DNA of 64,000 nt from Rhynchopus sp. YZ270_cl-10 (Eukaryota > Euglenozoa > Diplonemea > Diplonemida > Diplonemidae), in assembly GCA_964035575.1 (NCBI GenBank), contig OZ037870.1, forward strand, positions 1,342,014-1,406,013, in the 5' to 3' direction. The notes under the pieces were generated by a model that worked only from the letters and a program-made list of their open reading frames with translations, was not told the DNA's origin and made no database searches. Position 1 is the first letter of the stretch. Every line of letters starts with the position of its first letter. Below are positions 20,841-31,600 of the stretch, piece after piece. The translations under genes and the position numbers were made by a program.

Positions 20841-23180
20841 ATGCCGAAGCATGTAATATCGGTGTCGAGCGATGAGGAGAGTCCGGTGCTAGCGACACCA
20901 TTGCCGTTGACTTCGCAGCGTGTGACAAGGCGGAGTAGGGGTGAGGCTTTGGTCGTGCCTGCAAAGAAACGGCGGCTGTCAACGTCGGCAGGGGAGGCAA
21001 CAGAGGTGTCGCGTCAGGCTCGAGGTCCCAGCAAACGTGTTGTTGTGCGTAAAGCGCAGAAAGTGCCCGACGCAGAGACGCTTCTCGTGAAGTACGCGCC
21101 GCGTGCCTTTGCAGATCTCGTCACGTCGTCGCAAAGAAACAAAGACGTCACGAAATGGGTTGCAGACAACAACAAACCTGCCCCCAGGTCAAAGGTGCTC
21201 TTCCTTTATGGTTCGCCCGGGTCAGGTATGTTGTGGGATGGATGAGTGTTATTGCATACAACTGCAGGTAAATTGTCGTTGATTCAGACGATCGCTGAGG
21301 CGCAGAACCTTTCGGTGCGTGTCTGGAATAAGGATGAGATCCTCAACTCAGAGGCGTATGTGAGTGAGCTGCACCTCTTTAAGCGTGCGCTGCTGTATGA
21401 GCGTACCCGGTCGCGTTCTGTGGTGGGGGAGGAGTGTGGTGCGGTGTCGAAGCTGCTTGTGTTCAAAGCCATGCCGCACTGTGCGAATGCAGCGCAACGT
21501 GAGGAGCTGCAAAAGGTGCTGTCAGAGTTCGCAGCCGAGCTCACCACCCCCAGGCCAGACGGCGCGCAAGAATACCCAGTCGTCTTCATCTTCAGCACGC
21601 ACTGCAGCCACTCCGTGAAGTTCCTCCTGCACACCCAGTTTCCGGACGACTTCCTCGCATCGACAAGGATCCATCAGATCTTCATCCACCGTGTCACAGC
21701 AGCGGCGATGAAGAAGCGGCTTACCTCCATCGCAAAGAGCGAGTTTGTGGACAAGGCTGCGTCTGTCGTGCAGAGGGTCATGGCACACACAGAGGGCGAC
21801 ATCCGGCAGGCGATACACTGTCTCGCGTTTGAGATGATCCGGCCGGACCCGTTCGCAGAGCACGCCAAGGCACGAAGCGCGTTCTTTCAGAAGAAGTGGA
21901 GCCACAGCATGACCGATGAAGACACGGCGCACGTTGTTCCCGTCGACGCGAGTGTGTGCGACACTGCAGCATCGCATGAGCGTATGGAAGTGGGTCACGG
22001 CACTGCCCGCATCCTTGCAGCAAAAAGAGACGGAGACGGCGTGACATTGAATCATTCCGTGTTGGAGACGCTGACCATGGTTGGCTGCGGCGCAGAGAAG
22101 CTGGTGGGTTATGTGCACCACAGCCTGCCGAGGTACTGCCAGATCGAGGACGGGATTGATAAGATGGCGGCAGTGTGCAGGGATATGAGCGACGCGAATG
22201 TCTACAGCGCAACGCTGAACGAGGCTTACATGCACTCGGGATGGCCCTCGCAGTGTCTATTCAGCTGGTCGACAAATAAACACCAGCTACCGCCTGCTCC
22301 GTCACGGAGCAAATGCATGGAGCCGTGCCACCCACCGCCACACGGCATCAACGCGACACAGTCGTCACAGGTCATGCAGCGCATCATGAACGACGCACTG
22401 CCGCGTGAGGAGGTGTCGCACTACACACGCACCACCCTCGCGTTGGACACAATGCCGATGCTGCACCAGATCCTCTTCAAGCGGAAGCGGTCGAACTACG
22501 TGCCCAAGGTGTCGCCGTGCATTGCGGCGAGTCAGTTTGGGAACCAAGGTGGCAGCACGGTGAGTGGTGTGGGCATAGGTGGTGGTGGTGGTGGCGCTAT
22601 TGCCACCTCCCAAGGGTCCTGTGGCGGCGGTGGTGGTCTCTCGCAAGGATCGATGCCGTCCCCCGCACGCAAGGTAAAGCCGGTCCCCTTCCTACAACGT
22701 GTGCAGGCAAAGCCGGTCCCCTTCCGCCCGTCCCTCGTCTCGAACAGGCCCACGCCCTTCTTGCAGATGCGACCCACCCTTGTACGCCCCGAACCTGCAC
22801 AGCGGCTTGTTTTCACGCTCCGCCAGGTCAAATGCCTGCGTGAGCTCTGTCACTATCTCACAGGCGTGTGGCTGCCGCACCAGGCAGACGGGGAGTGGCG
22901 CTCCTTTGCAGGACGTTGGGAGGTATGCTATTTTTTGTTTGGGTGATGTGATTTTTCCTTGTTTCTCGTACCACAAGACCGACACGAGGCTTTGTATTTC
23001 AAGTTAAATTATCTGAGTGATTGGTCAACACAACAACAACCCTCCTCGCAGAAGCCCAAGGCAAACCTCTTCCAAGTTGTGGAAGACCTGCGTGACAGGA
23101 GCCTGCTTGTCGAGACGCTTCCTGCAGACGAGCTTGCCCTCCACTCCAAAGAAAACGAAGACGACCCGATCGAAGACTAG
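20841..23180 (+). CDS. RAD17: RAD17-like checkpoint clamp loader with altered ATPase motifs
   Basis: RAD17 with RFC2-5 loads the 9-1-1 clamp at damaged DNA. Exons 20841-21225, 21268-22922 and 23052-23180 (introns 42 and 129 nt) give about 722 aa. After a basic, Ser-rich N-terminus comes LLVKYAPRAFADLVTSSQRN, the RAD17 N-terminal signature, then the P-loop G124-S-P-G-S-G-K130-L131, an AAA+ core (VFIFSTHC, HTEGDIRQAIHCLAFE) and the RAD17-specific helical part (VGYVHHSLPRYCQIEDGIDK, Y(T)RTTLALDTMPMLHQI). Two catalytic features look wrong: the P-loop has Leu where Thr/Ser belongs, and the likely Walker B strand reads LLVFKAMPHC without acidic residues. ATPase activity may be weak or lost. A Gly-rich stretch (about 22560-22640) and repeated KPVPF follow. 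The second intron carries a type A module. No good acceptor AG lies close to the ATG. Confidence 0.82.
22973..23012 (+). repeat. Type A module inside a RAD17 intron
   Basis: ACACGAGGCTTTGTATTTC then AAGTTAAATTATCTGAG, within intron 22923-23051 and in the sense direction of the gene. Confidence 0.65.
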
Positions 23181-23319
23181 CACTGATTGGTTCGTTTCAA
23201 ATCCGCCTTTCTTTTTTTTCCAACATTGTATATTTTTGGTACTGTTTGTTTGCTGCATTGAACGCAAATGGGTCGTGGGTAAGGGGGAAGGGTAGTTATG
23301 AGAAGCACAACTTTTTGGT

Positions 23320-23354
<35 letters not shown>

Positions 23355-23657
23355 AAATATTGTGTTTGTGTGTTGAGGCACATCCACCCTTTTCAAGGTT
23401 CTCGGTTGCGGGTCGTTACTCGCGATATCCAGTGGTAGGTAAAGCAGAACCACAAATAAAACAAAAGCAAACAAAAAAAAATAGGGATTTTTGCATTCCC
23501 TCTTGTGTCATGGAGTCTTCCATATCTGTGAACGTTTTTTTGGCTCGCTCTCATCTCCTTCACAACTTTTTTTTCTTTGCATGAATTCAGTGTCTGATCC
23601 AGGAATCCATATTTCAAGATTGGTGGCCCCCTCACCCCCCTAAACAAGACCCTGCAC

Positions 23658-23738
23658 CACGCTGGATGATCGGGTGATTTGGTCACATGATGGGTCACAT
23701 GATAGGATCCTATCACGTGACCCCTATCATCCAGCGTG
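23658..23738. repeat. 81-bp foldback element
   Basis: Arms CACGCTGGATGAT (23658-23670) and ATCATCCAGCGTG (23726-23738) are exact complements. The centre (23692-23723, GGGTCACATGATAGG and its partner) is a 32-bp palindrome with a single mismatched pair. It looks like a short MITE or a cruciform-forming site. Confidence 0.75.
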
Positions 23739-23879
23739 CTGTGTATGAATGAATTTACTACTTTTTTGCCATCAAGGCAATAGAAAACATGGGCAATACC
23801 GCCCTGATGAGCACTTTGGGGATAAAGAAAGGCCATACACACCCCCATTTTTTTTTTTTTTTAATTATAACTCATTACG

Positions 23880-24024
23880 GCGACTAAGCACCAACAGGCT
23901 TCGACCTATATTTTTTTTTTTGTTTCTCAGACACATTAGTGCAATTCCACGCTGATACCTTTGATTACGATTGTGATCAAAGGTAAGCACAAGAAGCTCA
24001 GGGTCATTTTATAAGCTTTTCTAT
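23880..24024 (+). repeat. Two type B modules in tandem
   Basis: 23880-23912 (CGACTAAGCACCAACAGGCT, degenerate tail) and 23981-24024 (AGGTAAGCACAAGAAGCTCA, tail GGGTCATTTTATAAGCTTTTC). Confidence 0.6.
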
Positions 24025-24078
24025 TCCTCTCTCACCAAAGCATACTGCACAGGCACCCTAGGGTGTACATAACTATTG

Positions 24079-25682
24079 ATGAGGCGCCATGTGGCGAGTG
24101 CAGGCCCGCTGATACGGAACCTAGCACAAACGCGATTATGTAACAACGAACCGAAGACCGACGAGGAGATCAGTGATCTGCTCGGAACCGAAATGAGGAA
24201 GTACCGCGACCTGCTCTGGAAGGAGCCTGAGGACATGGCCAAGAAGCTGGTCGAGCGCAGGCAGAAGCTCTTCTCAAACGAGGCCATGAACAAATTAGAA
24301 TTCAAATTTGCCGATGAATCCCCAGAGCCCGAAGGAACCCCCCTCGACCACGTTCTCATTAAGGTACCCCCCTTTACCTATTCCACAAAGATGGAAATCG
24401 CAAAATCATTTTTCTCTTTCAGCCACGTGAGGACAACCCGCGGGTGGCCCATTTTTCATAAAAGCTGCTCTTAGTAATGGTTGAGGACGAACTACGTTTT
24501 GACCCTCTGTGGTAAAAAGGCTTCAGCCAACATTGGGTACAACCCCTCGTTTCCCACAAAGTGGTGGGGGTTTTAGGCGATTATCGATACAATAACAATA
24601 AATAAAATAATTCAGGAACACGCAGCGTATGTGACCCACATGGTCCCGGTTGAGCAGTTGCGACAAATGATCCCGGGGCGCTTTTCGATCAACTCCATTA
24701 TTCATGGTATGGGTTTTTGTTTCATTGCCCTTTTTTCACCACGACCACCACAGACATGGACGAGTGGGCGTTAATAACAACTAAGCACGAACGGTTCTCG
24801 AAAATCATACCGTGGCGTGGTACGCTTCCTGCTTACAAGGAGGGGATTGATGTGGTGTCGTACCTGTCGTATGCGACGGACCGCAACACCGGGGAGCGCG
24901 TGCAGTTCACTTTCAGCCACTATGCGTCGAAGCACTCTGCCGCGAATTGGGTGCGGAAGTGGTGGGGCTTCCCTGTGCACCAGTTCGGTGCCTTCACAGG
25001 TGACGTAGCACACGACGGGGATAAATTCACAAAGTACTCAATATGCGGTGAAGGCGGGCCCGAGGCTAAGGCAGGCGCCTTCCGCCTCGAGATGGAGGAC
25101 ACAGGGTACGACGCACGCAAGGTCAAATCCTTTGCAGGGTTCAAAGACGCAGAGTCGGCTCTTGTCTTCTTCACAAACACCCACGTCTCAGTGTACCAGC
25201 AGCTCGATTATTTGGTATGTTCGTGCGTTATTTACCCTCACTAAAACACATCACAGCTTGGACGATCTGACTCTTTCACGGACCGTCTGACTGACTACGG
25301 CAAGGTTACGATAGGCCGCATGTCGTCTTCCAATGATGGTGACTTCAGTGGGATCACTACCCCTTCTGATGAAGTGGTGGACCAGGGTGTGTACCAGCCG
25401 CCTGCAGGGGTGTATCCGTGGATCCGGTTTTGGGATTTGATGAACTTGAACAAGCACAGACGATTGCACTCGTGCCTGCTGTTCAAAGGCCCTGTCGACT
25501 GCACGCAGTTCATGCCTCTGCACGTCTATGACGAGCAAATGGACCAAGTCATCAAAAAGCCCAGATACAATAAAGCCTTAAACATGGCCAAGAAGCGCTT
25601 CACCACCCGCCAGCCGAAAACCGAGCTCAATCTATCCACAAACGACTATGAAAGGATATGGGAGCAAGGGAAGTACACATAG
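24079..25682 (+). CDS. Probable mitochondrial protein of unknown function, multi-exon
   Basis: I do not recognise the product. Supported exons are 24079-24363, 24616-24706, 24754-25214 and 25257-25682, with introns of 47 and 42 nt between the last three. The N-terminus MRRHVASAGPLIRNLAQTRL is basic and amphipathic, like a mitochondrial presequence. No membrane segment or known motif follows. The part between 24364 and 24615 does not resolve: an exon after CAG at 24422 would hit TAA at 24459. Removing a 48-nt GT-AG intron (24427-24474) instead opens PLMVEDELRFDPLW, but the next junction then needs a non-GT-AG border to stay in frame with EHAAYVTHMVPVEQLRQMIP. Either a non-canonical intron, extra tiny introns or a sequence error is present. 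Stop TAG. Confidence 0.65.
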
Positions 25683-25867
25683 GAAGTCTCTTGGGGGGTG
25701 CTGGGGAGGTGGGGGGATGGTGCATATTGGAGAACGAACAGAACATAGTATGAGGAGCATCAACAGCAAAGATGGGGTCTCTTTTTCAGAAAATTATGCT
25801 TCACAATCCCAGCAAAAGACCACCCACCCTACACAACGCATGTTGCAGGTTTTACACAATACACAAT

Positions 25868-28345
25868 ATGGCGCCGGTTGCATCAATTCTCCTGCAGTCT
25901 CAAGGCAGTTCGACGCCAGCACGCAAGCAACGAGAGACGTCACCGTGCAACGACTCCTCGGTGCTGCACTTCACAAACACAGAGAGCTCTGAGTGCAGAG
26001 AGGAGGCTGTGGCTGAGGGCACGACGAAGACGTCCAAGAAGAAGTACCTTGCGCTGTGCTGGAACCGCAACGCGCTTGGCTACGCCTCCTTCGATAAGGA
26101 GACAGGCGTCGTCAACGTCGGTGAGGTGCGTGAGTATGAATCCTTTCTGAACCTGCACCAGCTGCGCGAAGACATCGCACCCTACAGCATCATCGTCCCC
26201 TCCGGGTCAGACACACGCTTTGTGGCGGCGATAAAGAGGCCCACTGCTGCGGGTGGGCTGTCTGACGTTGTGGTTGTCAGTAAACGTGACTTCTTGTCGG
26301 AGAACTGCATCGCCAGGCTTGCCCCAGAGCTTGACCTCACCGATGAGGAGTGCGCAGCTCGTCTGCAGCAGGTGCTCGATGTGGCCTGTACACAGGCGAT
26401 GCGCTCGCTGTCGGGGCTGCTCTCGCGTGTTGCGGGGATTGCGCCGATCACGCAGATCCACCAGCAGAAGGGCTCGACCTCGCTTCTGGTCGACACAACA
26501 AGCCTCTCCGCACTGCAGGTGTTCAAACGGCTGGCGCACCCCTCTGCGCACAACGGTATTGGTGCCTCCAAGGAGGGCCTCTCTGTGTTCGGCATCCTGA
26601 ATACATGCAAGACACGCATGGGGACCGAGACCTTGCGGGACTGGCTCTGCCATCCGACGTCCGACGCAGATGTGCTGCGTGCACGTCTCAACACGATTGA
26701 CATCTTTGTTGCGGAGCACAATGCTGAGGCGGTTGGGTCGTTGCGTGCGCATATGAAGTACTTCAAGCCGCCGCACGACATTATTCGGAAGTTTCAAGAG
26801 TACAGCCATGCTGTGAAACACTGGCAGTCCCTAATGCAGATGCTGTACGCGATCCCTGTGGTGGTGCGTCTCTGCCTGCAGCTTGGCCACGGCAGCCGTG
26901 CGAAGGTCTTCTCAGATGTTGCGAACGCATACGACGAGGCGCAGTGTGCTGTGCTCTGCAAACGTGTCGTCGACACAATCGACATCGCTGCCTCGCAAAG
27001 CGGGCGTGTCATTGTGAAGTGGGGAGTCGACGCTGACCTGGACCGCCACAAAGAAGCGTACGAAGGCCTGCGCAGCTTTCTCGACGCCGTTGCAAAGACC
27101 GTTGCGCAAGACCTCCATCCCTTCGCGTACGCGCTGTCGGTGGACTACTACCCGCAGCTCGGCTACTTCGTCACGATCGGGATTAGCTACTTCAACGACC
27201 ACCTCACAACAAACCTGCCAAACCCAAGCTACCAATACCAATTCAAATCAGACGAAAAGCTCTTCTACAAAAACGCCCGCATGCGTGAACTGGACGAGCA
27301 GTACGGCGACATCTACTCCGCCATCGTCGACATGGAGACGGAGGTCGTCAACGACCTCATGCAGTTTGTAACCGAGCCTGCGAATGTTGCTGTGCTCTCC
27401 GTCGCCAAGCATGTCGCGGTCCTGGACTGCCTTCTTGCCCTCGCCAGCGTATCGAAGGAGGAGTGCTGGTGTCGCCCAAGCGTCGTGCAGGACAACGTAC
27501 TCCGCATAGTGGGCGGGCGCCACCCCATCCAGGAGAAGGTTGTGGAGAGCTTCGTCGCGAACGACACGGCCATCACCACGGAGGGGCGTGTCTGCGTCAT
27601 CACAGGGCCAAACGCAAGCGGGAAGTCTGTCTACCTGAAGCAGGTCGCGCTGATCGTCTTCCTTGCGCACGTCGGGTGCTACGTGCCTGCAAGAGAGGCG
27701 GTGATCGGCAAGACGGACCGCATCTTCACACGCATGCGCTCCAAGGCGTCGTCCCCCTCCTCTCCAGGGACAAGCGCGTTTGCGAGCGACGTCTCTGACA
27801 TTGTCGAGATGATGAAGTACAGCACCGAACACACAACGCTTGTCATCGACGAGTTTGGGAAGGGGACGGTGACGTCGGACGGGATGGCGCTGCTGGCGGC
27901 TGTGCTGCGGCACTTCCTTGCGCGGGGTGCGTTGTGCCCCAAGCTTTTGGTCTCCACACACTACACCGAGATTCTGAGTGCGAACCTTATTCCGCCTTCT
28001 CCGACTCTGAGTGTGAAACACATGTCCGTTGAGCGGGACACTGACGCCGACGCAGGCGAGGAAATTGTGTACAAGTACAAACTCTGCAGCGGCACTGCCG
28101 AGAGCAGCTTTGCACTCTTCTGTGCTGCGCAGGCAGGCGTCCCTAAGGGCATCCTCGACCGTGCCGCCTACCTGCATATGCTCCTGGGGAAGGTGCCCGT
28201 GTCCTCCCTGAAGCGCCTCCTCGAGTCTACCCCAGACACCGTCGCAAGCAACATGCAGGTCTTTCGCGTCCTCGACACGAATCTCGCACTATCAGACAGT
28301 GACGACCTCAGGGCTAAGCTTGACGAGCTCGCCCGCATCTCGTGA
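25868..28345 (+). CDS. MSH5: MSH5, meiotic MutS homologue
   Basis: MutS-family ATPase which, with MSH4, stabilises meiotic recombination intermediates; it does not take part in mismatch repair. The 825-aa product lacks the mismatch-binding N-terminal domain and begins with connector-like sequence. The lever and clamp part is in the middle (LNTCKTRMGTETLRDWL is the conserved MutS III segment). The C-terminal ATPase has ITGPNASGKS (P-loop from G580, Lys586), YLKQVALIVFLAHVGCYVPA, the signature region TSAFASDVSDIVEMM, and VIDEFGKGT (D661-E662) rather than the DE(L/A/P)GRGT of mismatch-repair MutS, which points to MSH5. The start is the first ATG after pyrimidine-AG at 25848; 32 more in-frame codons upstream are ignored. 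No intron; stop TGA. Its presence implies a sexual cycle, known or cryptic. Confidence 0.92.
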   Translation: MAPVASILLQSQGSSTPARKQRETSPCNDSSVLHFTNTESSECREEAVAEGTTKTSKKKYLALCWNRNALGYASFDKETGVVNVGEVREYESFLNLHQLREDIAPYSIIVPSGSDTRFVAAIKRPTAAGGLSDVVVVSKRDFLSENCIARLAPELDLTDEECAARLQQVLDVACTQAMRSLSGLLSRVAGIAPITQIHQQKGSTSLLVDTTSLSALQVFKRLAHPSAHNGIGASKEGLSVFGILNTCKTRMGTETLRDWLCHPTSDADVLRARLNTIDIFVAEHNAEAVGSLRAHMKYFKPPHDIIRKFQEYSHAVKHWQSLMQMLYAIPVVVRLCLQLGHGSRAKVFSDVANAYDEAQCAVLCKRVVDTIDIAASQSGRVIVKWGVDADLDRHKEAYEGLRSFLDAVAKTVAQDLHPFAYALSVDYYPQLGYFVTIGISYFNDHLTTNLPNPSYQYQFKSDEKLFYKNARMRELDEQYGDIYSAIVDMETEVVNDLMQFVTEPANVAVLSVAKHVAVLDCLLALASVSKEECWCRPSVVQDNVLRIVGGRHPIQEKVVESFVANDTAITTEGRVCVITGPNASGKSVYLKQVALIVFLAHVGCYVPAREAVIGKTDRIFTRMRSKASSPSSPGTSAFASDVSDIVEMMKYSTEHTTLVIDEFGKGTVTSDGMALLAAVLRHFLARGALCPKLLVSTHYTEILSANLIPPSPTLSVKHMSVERDTDADAGEEIVYKYKLCSGTAESSFALFCAAQAGVPKGILDRAAYLHMLLGKVPVSSLKRLLESTPDTVASNMQVFRVLDTNLALSDSDDLRAKLDELARIS

Positions 28346-28683
28346 AGTTCTAAACTTAGGGTTTTCTTGAGGCTGCGCAAAGTGAGGCACCTCCCGCATT
28401 CTTTTCGTTTGTGTCAATATGTGCGGCAACTGCCATACTTCTCATGCGAGAGGCTGGCTATGTTACCAACTTTCTCTTTGAAGTGTATGTGCCACTAGAG
28501 GCATATTCATCTTTCAAGTTTTCTCCTTTTTGTCCTGCCATTAATGGTGTCTTGCCATGTTGGCTGGCTTAGTCTCGATTTTTTTTTGAACAGTCTCGAA
28601 AAAACGGTCATATTTGTCACTACGTTCTTCTTTCTCTCCCTCTTCCCCCAAAACAAACCAAACCACCACCAGAAGGTGCACAC
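28346..28683. other. Intergenic; modules B and C back to back
   Basis: A 338-bp spacer holding a B module (28442-28476) directly followed by a C module (28477-28524), then a pyrimidine tract and AG (28671-28672) 11 nt before the next ATG. Confidence 0.65.
28442..28524 (+). repeat. Abutting modules B and C
   Basis: B: CATGCGAGAGGCTGGCTATG with tail TTACCAACTTTCTC. C: TATGTGCC-ACTAGA-GGCATA with tail TTCATCTTTCAAGTTTTC. There is no spacer between them. Confidence 0.7.
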
Positions 28684-31600
28684 ATGGACGAGGCTGCAGA
28701 GAACACTACTGCGCAATGCACCCCGCTGGGCAGAGTTGCAGAGCGGTGGGCGAACACTGCGAGCACGCTGATGGAGCTTTCTCCGATGACAAACACGAGC
28801 CTCGCTACAGAGGCACATGAACGGTTTCTATCACCACAGACGCAGCGGACACAAGACAGCACCAGCAGCACACCCTCCTCCACCGCCACCACCGCCGTCT
28901 GCTCCGTCAATGAGCGTGCTGCCGAGATCGCCCTCTCTGAGTGGCGTGCCTCTAAGGCACGCAAGGCTGATGCCAAAGCAGCCGCCACCCTTGTCACTCC
29001 CGTGGTAACGGCACCCTGCACACACCCGGTACCGAGGCGACGCTCAGCATCGCCCAAGACATATGAACAGGTGTTGAGGATGGAAACCGCACAGATGCTT
29101 CTTGAGGAGCAGGAGAAGCGTCGTCGCAACGACCCCACGCTTGCAGTGAAGGAGCGGCATGCGGAGATGGTGGCGTTGCGGAAGCGGTACGGGAATGGGC
29201 AGGGGGTGGGGAGGGCGGTGCTGTCACGGTCACGGTCGCGGTCACGATCCGCATCGCCTGCGCAGCAGAAACAGAAGCAGAAGCATCGGGGCACTGTACG
29301 CGAGGACAGCCCCACACCAAGCCCTGCAAACATCACTCGATCGTCCAGCGTTCTCCGCGAAATACACCGAAACGTTGCACAGCTTTCACGTTCACACGCC
29401 GCAGCAGTGCGCGAGAAGGCAAAGAAAGCAGACACAAAGACAACCCACCTGGAGCGAGATTCTCAGACACACCCTGTGCGAAGTGACGTTGCGTCCATGC
29501 AGATGTCAACAGAGGTGTCGCCATCGCAGCGCATGGCCACATACATGCCGGCAGTGGGCACACATGCCTCCCCCTCTGTCCAGGTCTCCCCTCAGACTGT
29601 CCGCACCCCCTCCCCGAATCATTCCCCTTCGCACACCACTCAGCGGCGCACTGTGGCCTCTGTGTCGGAGGAGGTGTACATCGAGACTTCTTATACCCCG
29701 GTGTCTGTGCAGAAGAGGGTCGTAGAAGCACCTCGGTCTGAACCTGAGATGCCCGAAGCGGAAGCAGCGAACGAATCCGCGGAGGAGGAACAAGAAGAGC
29801 TCGGCAGCAGCGCCTCCCCGCACAGCTACCCCACGGACACCTTTGGGCAGCGCATTCCGTTGGCACGGCCGTCTCCGCAGAGGTCGCCTGAGCTCCCGCT
29901 CTATGTATCTCCTGTGAGCGGGAACACTGACAGCACGATGGAGGTGGCGGTGGCGACAGTAACGCTTTCGTCGGAGCCGCTTGACTTCTGTGGCGAGCCC
30001 TCTGTTGATGTGGATGTGGGTAAAGCTGAAGATGTGGATGTGGAAGTGGAAGTGGATGTGGATGTGGCCACCGACAGTCCCCTGCAACGCCTTGCTCGCG
30101 GAGAGCCGCCTCAACTGCACACCGAAGAAATGGACGGCATGGAAGAGGAAATGCAGGAAATAAAAGAGGTCTACAACTTGAGCACCAAATCGCAGTGGAC
30201 GTCGCAGGGCCAGCGGGAGGATGTGAGTCCGTTCTCGTTTCAGTCCATCGCAATGGCAGGAAGTGTAGAAGCTGTCGACGTCGACGGCGCTGCTGACGGT
30301 GCCTCCTGTGGTTCGCTTGACGGCATCCTCGAAAAACCCACAAGAACATTGGTTCCGGTGTCAAACATCTCTTTTGCAGAGGCAGAAGCGTCGTGTGGTG
30401 TGACGCTCCCCTCCTCTCACGGCTCTCCCTCAGTGGGCCTCCCCTTCGAGGAGGTGATGCGTGCACTGCGACCACGCTATGGCAAGAAGAAGAAGGGGGC
30501 TGAGGAAGGGAAAGATACACCCATGAAGGAGCTGTCCCCACCGCCAATGGAGCCCTGCGGCACACCGCCAATCGAAGTTGCCGAGGTCAGCGACTGTGGT
30601 GCGGAGGAAACCGGCCAGGGTGAAGGTGAAGATGAAGGTGAAGACATGGACTCACTCCTCCCCCCTCCGCTCTGCCCAGGCACCCTCAGCCCTGTCCAAG
30701 ACGAGCCAAGTATGTCTCCGGTACGTGACACAAGGGATGTGCCAATGACATCAGCGCGTGGATGTTCGCCCTTTGCAAGCCCTTCACACACCCGCGCCAC
30801 CAGCACCGACAGAATTACAGAGGTCGTAACGTCGCCTGTAGAGGCAATGGAGCGCGGTACATCGCCCTTCTGCAAAGAGGAAGACGTCGCTATGACCGCG
30901 CGAGGGTGCTCTCCCATCTATGCAGGCAGGAGTACCGGGACAGAGGTCAGATCCGACCCACCGTGCGAGGCGATGGAGCGGGGGACAAGCTACCCGAGTG
31001 GGCTGTCGTATGGGATGGACAGAGGGTGTTCGCCTATTGTGCAGAGTGGAAGCACTGTGTCGCGTGCTGCGTCCCCTATGCCTGTGCAGGACAGCCCTGC
31101 GCCTGTTGTGACACACTCTCGGGCATGTTCACCATGTTCACCTGCTGTGGACACACCACCACCAGCCATGCACACAACAGCGTCCTCTCCAATTCCTTCA
31201 GAATTTGTCCATCGCGGCAGCTCTCCGTTAGAACAACGTGCCCCAAGCCCGGACCCAGTGGTGTACTATAGACAGCCGTGGGAGATGGCGTCGTTTGAAC
31301 CGATGGAGACGGTGCTGACAGGACAGGGGCAGCTGACGACAACCCCTTTGGTGCAGGTGGACAGCACGGCGAGGGTGACGAGCCCGATGTCTGCGTCTGC
31401 TTCCCGTTCCTCCCCTGTGCAGAGGACCCCGCCACGGACGTTCTGCACGACTGCGACGGCGGCGGTGGGGGTGGTGGGGGTAGCGACGTCGACTTCGCCT
31501 ATCGCATTTGAATGCTACGATGTGTGCACAGAGGCAACGACACAGAGGACGTGCGGCACGTCACCTCTACCATTCGCCGATGTGCAGAATGTGCAACGCA

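Larger units (their letters stand above)
23181..24078. other. Intergenic; 31-nt T run, foldback, modules C, B and B
   Basis: No gene seen. A run of about 31 T (about 23323-23353) precedes a degenerate C-like module (about 23364-23400: TTGAGGCACATCC, tail TTTTCAAGG). A foldback lies at 23658-23738 and two B modules at 23880-23912 and 23981-24024. Confidence 0.65.

Noticed and set aside
28684-30800. Several 100-400 codon antisense frames opposite the 1652-aa gene
   Set aside because: They are low-complexity mirrors of a GC-rich exon with no domains.
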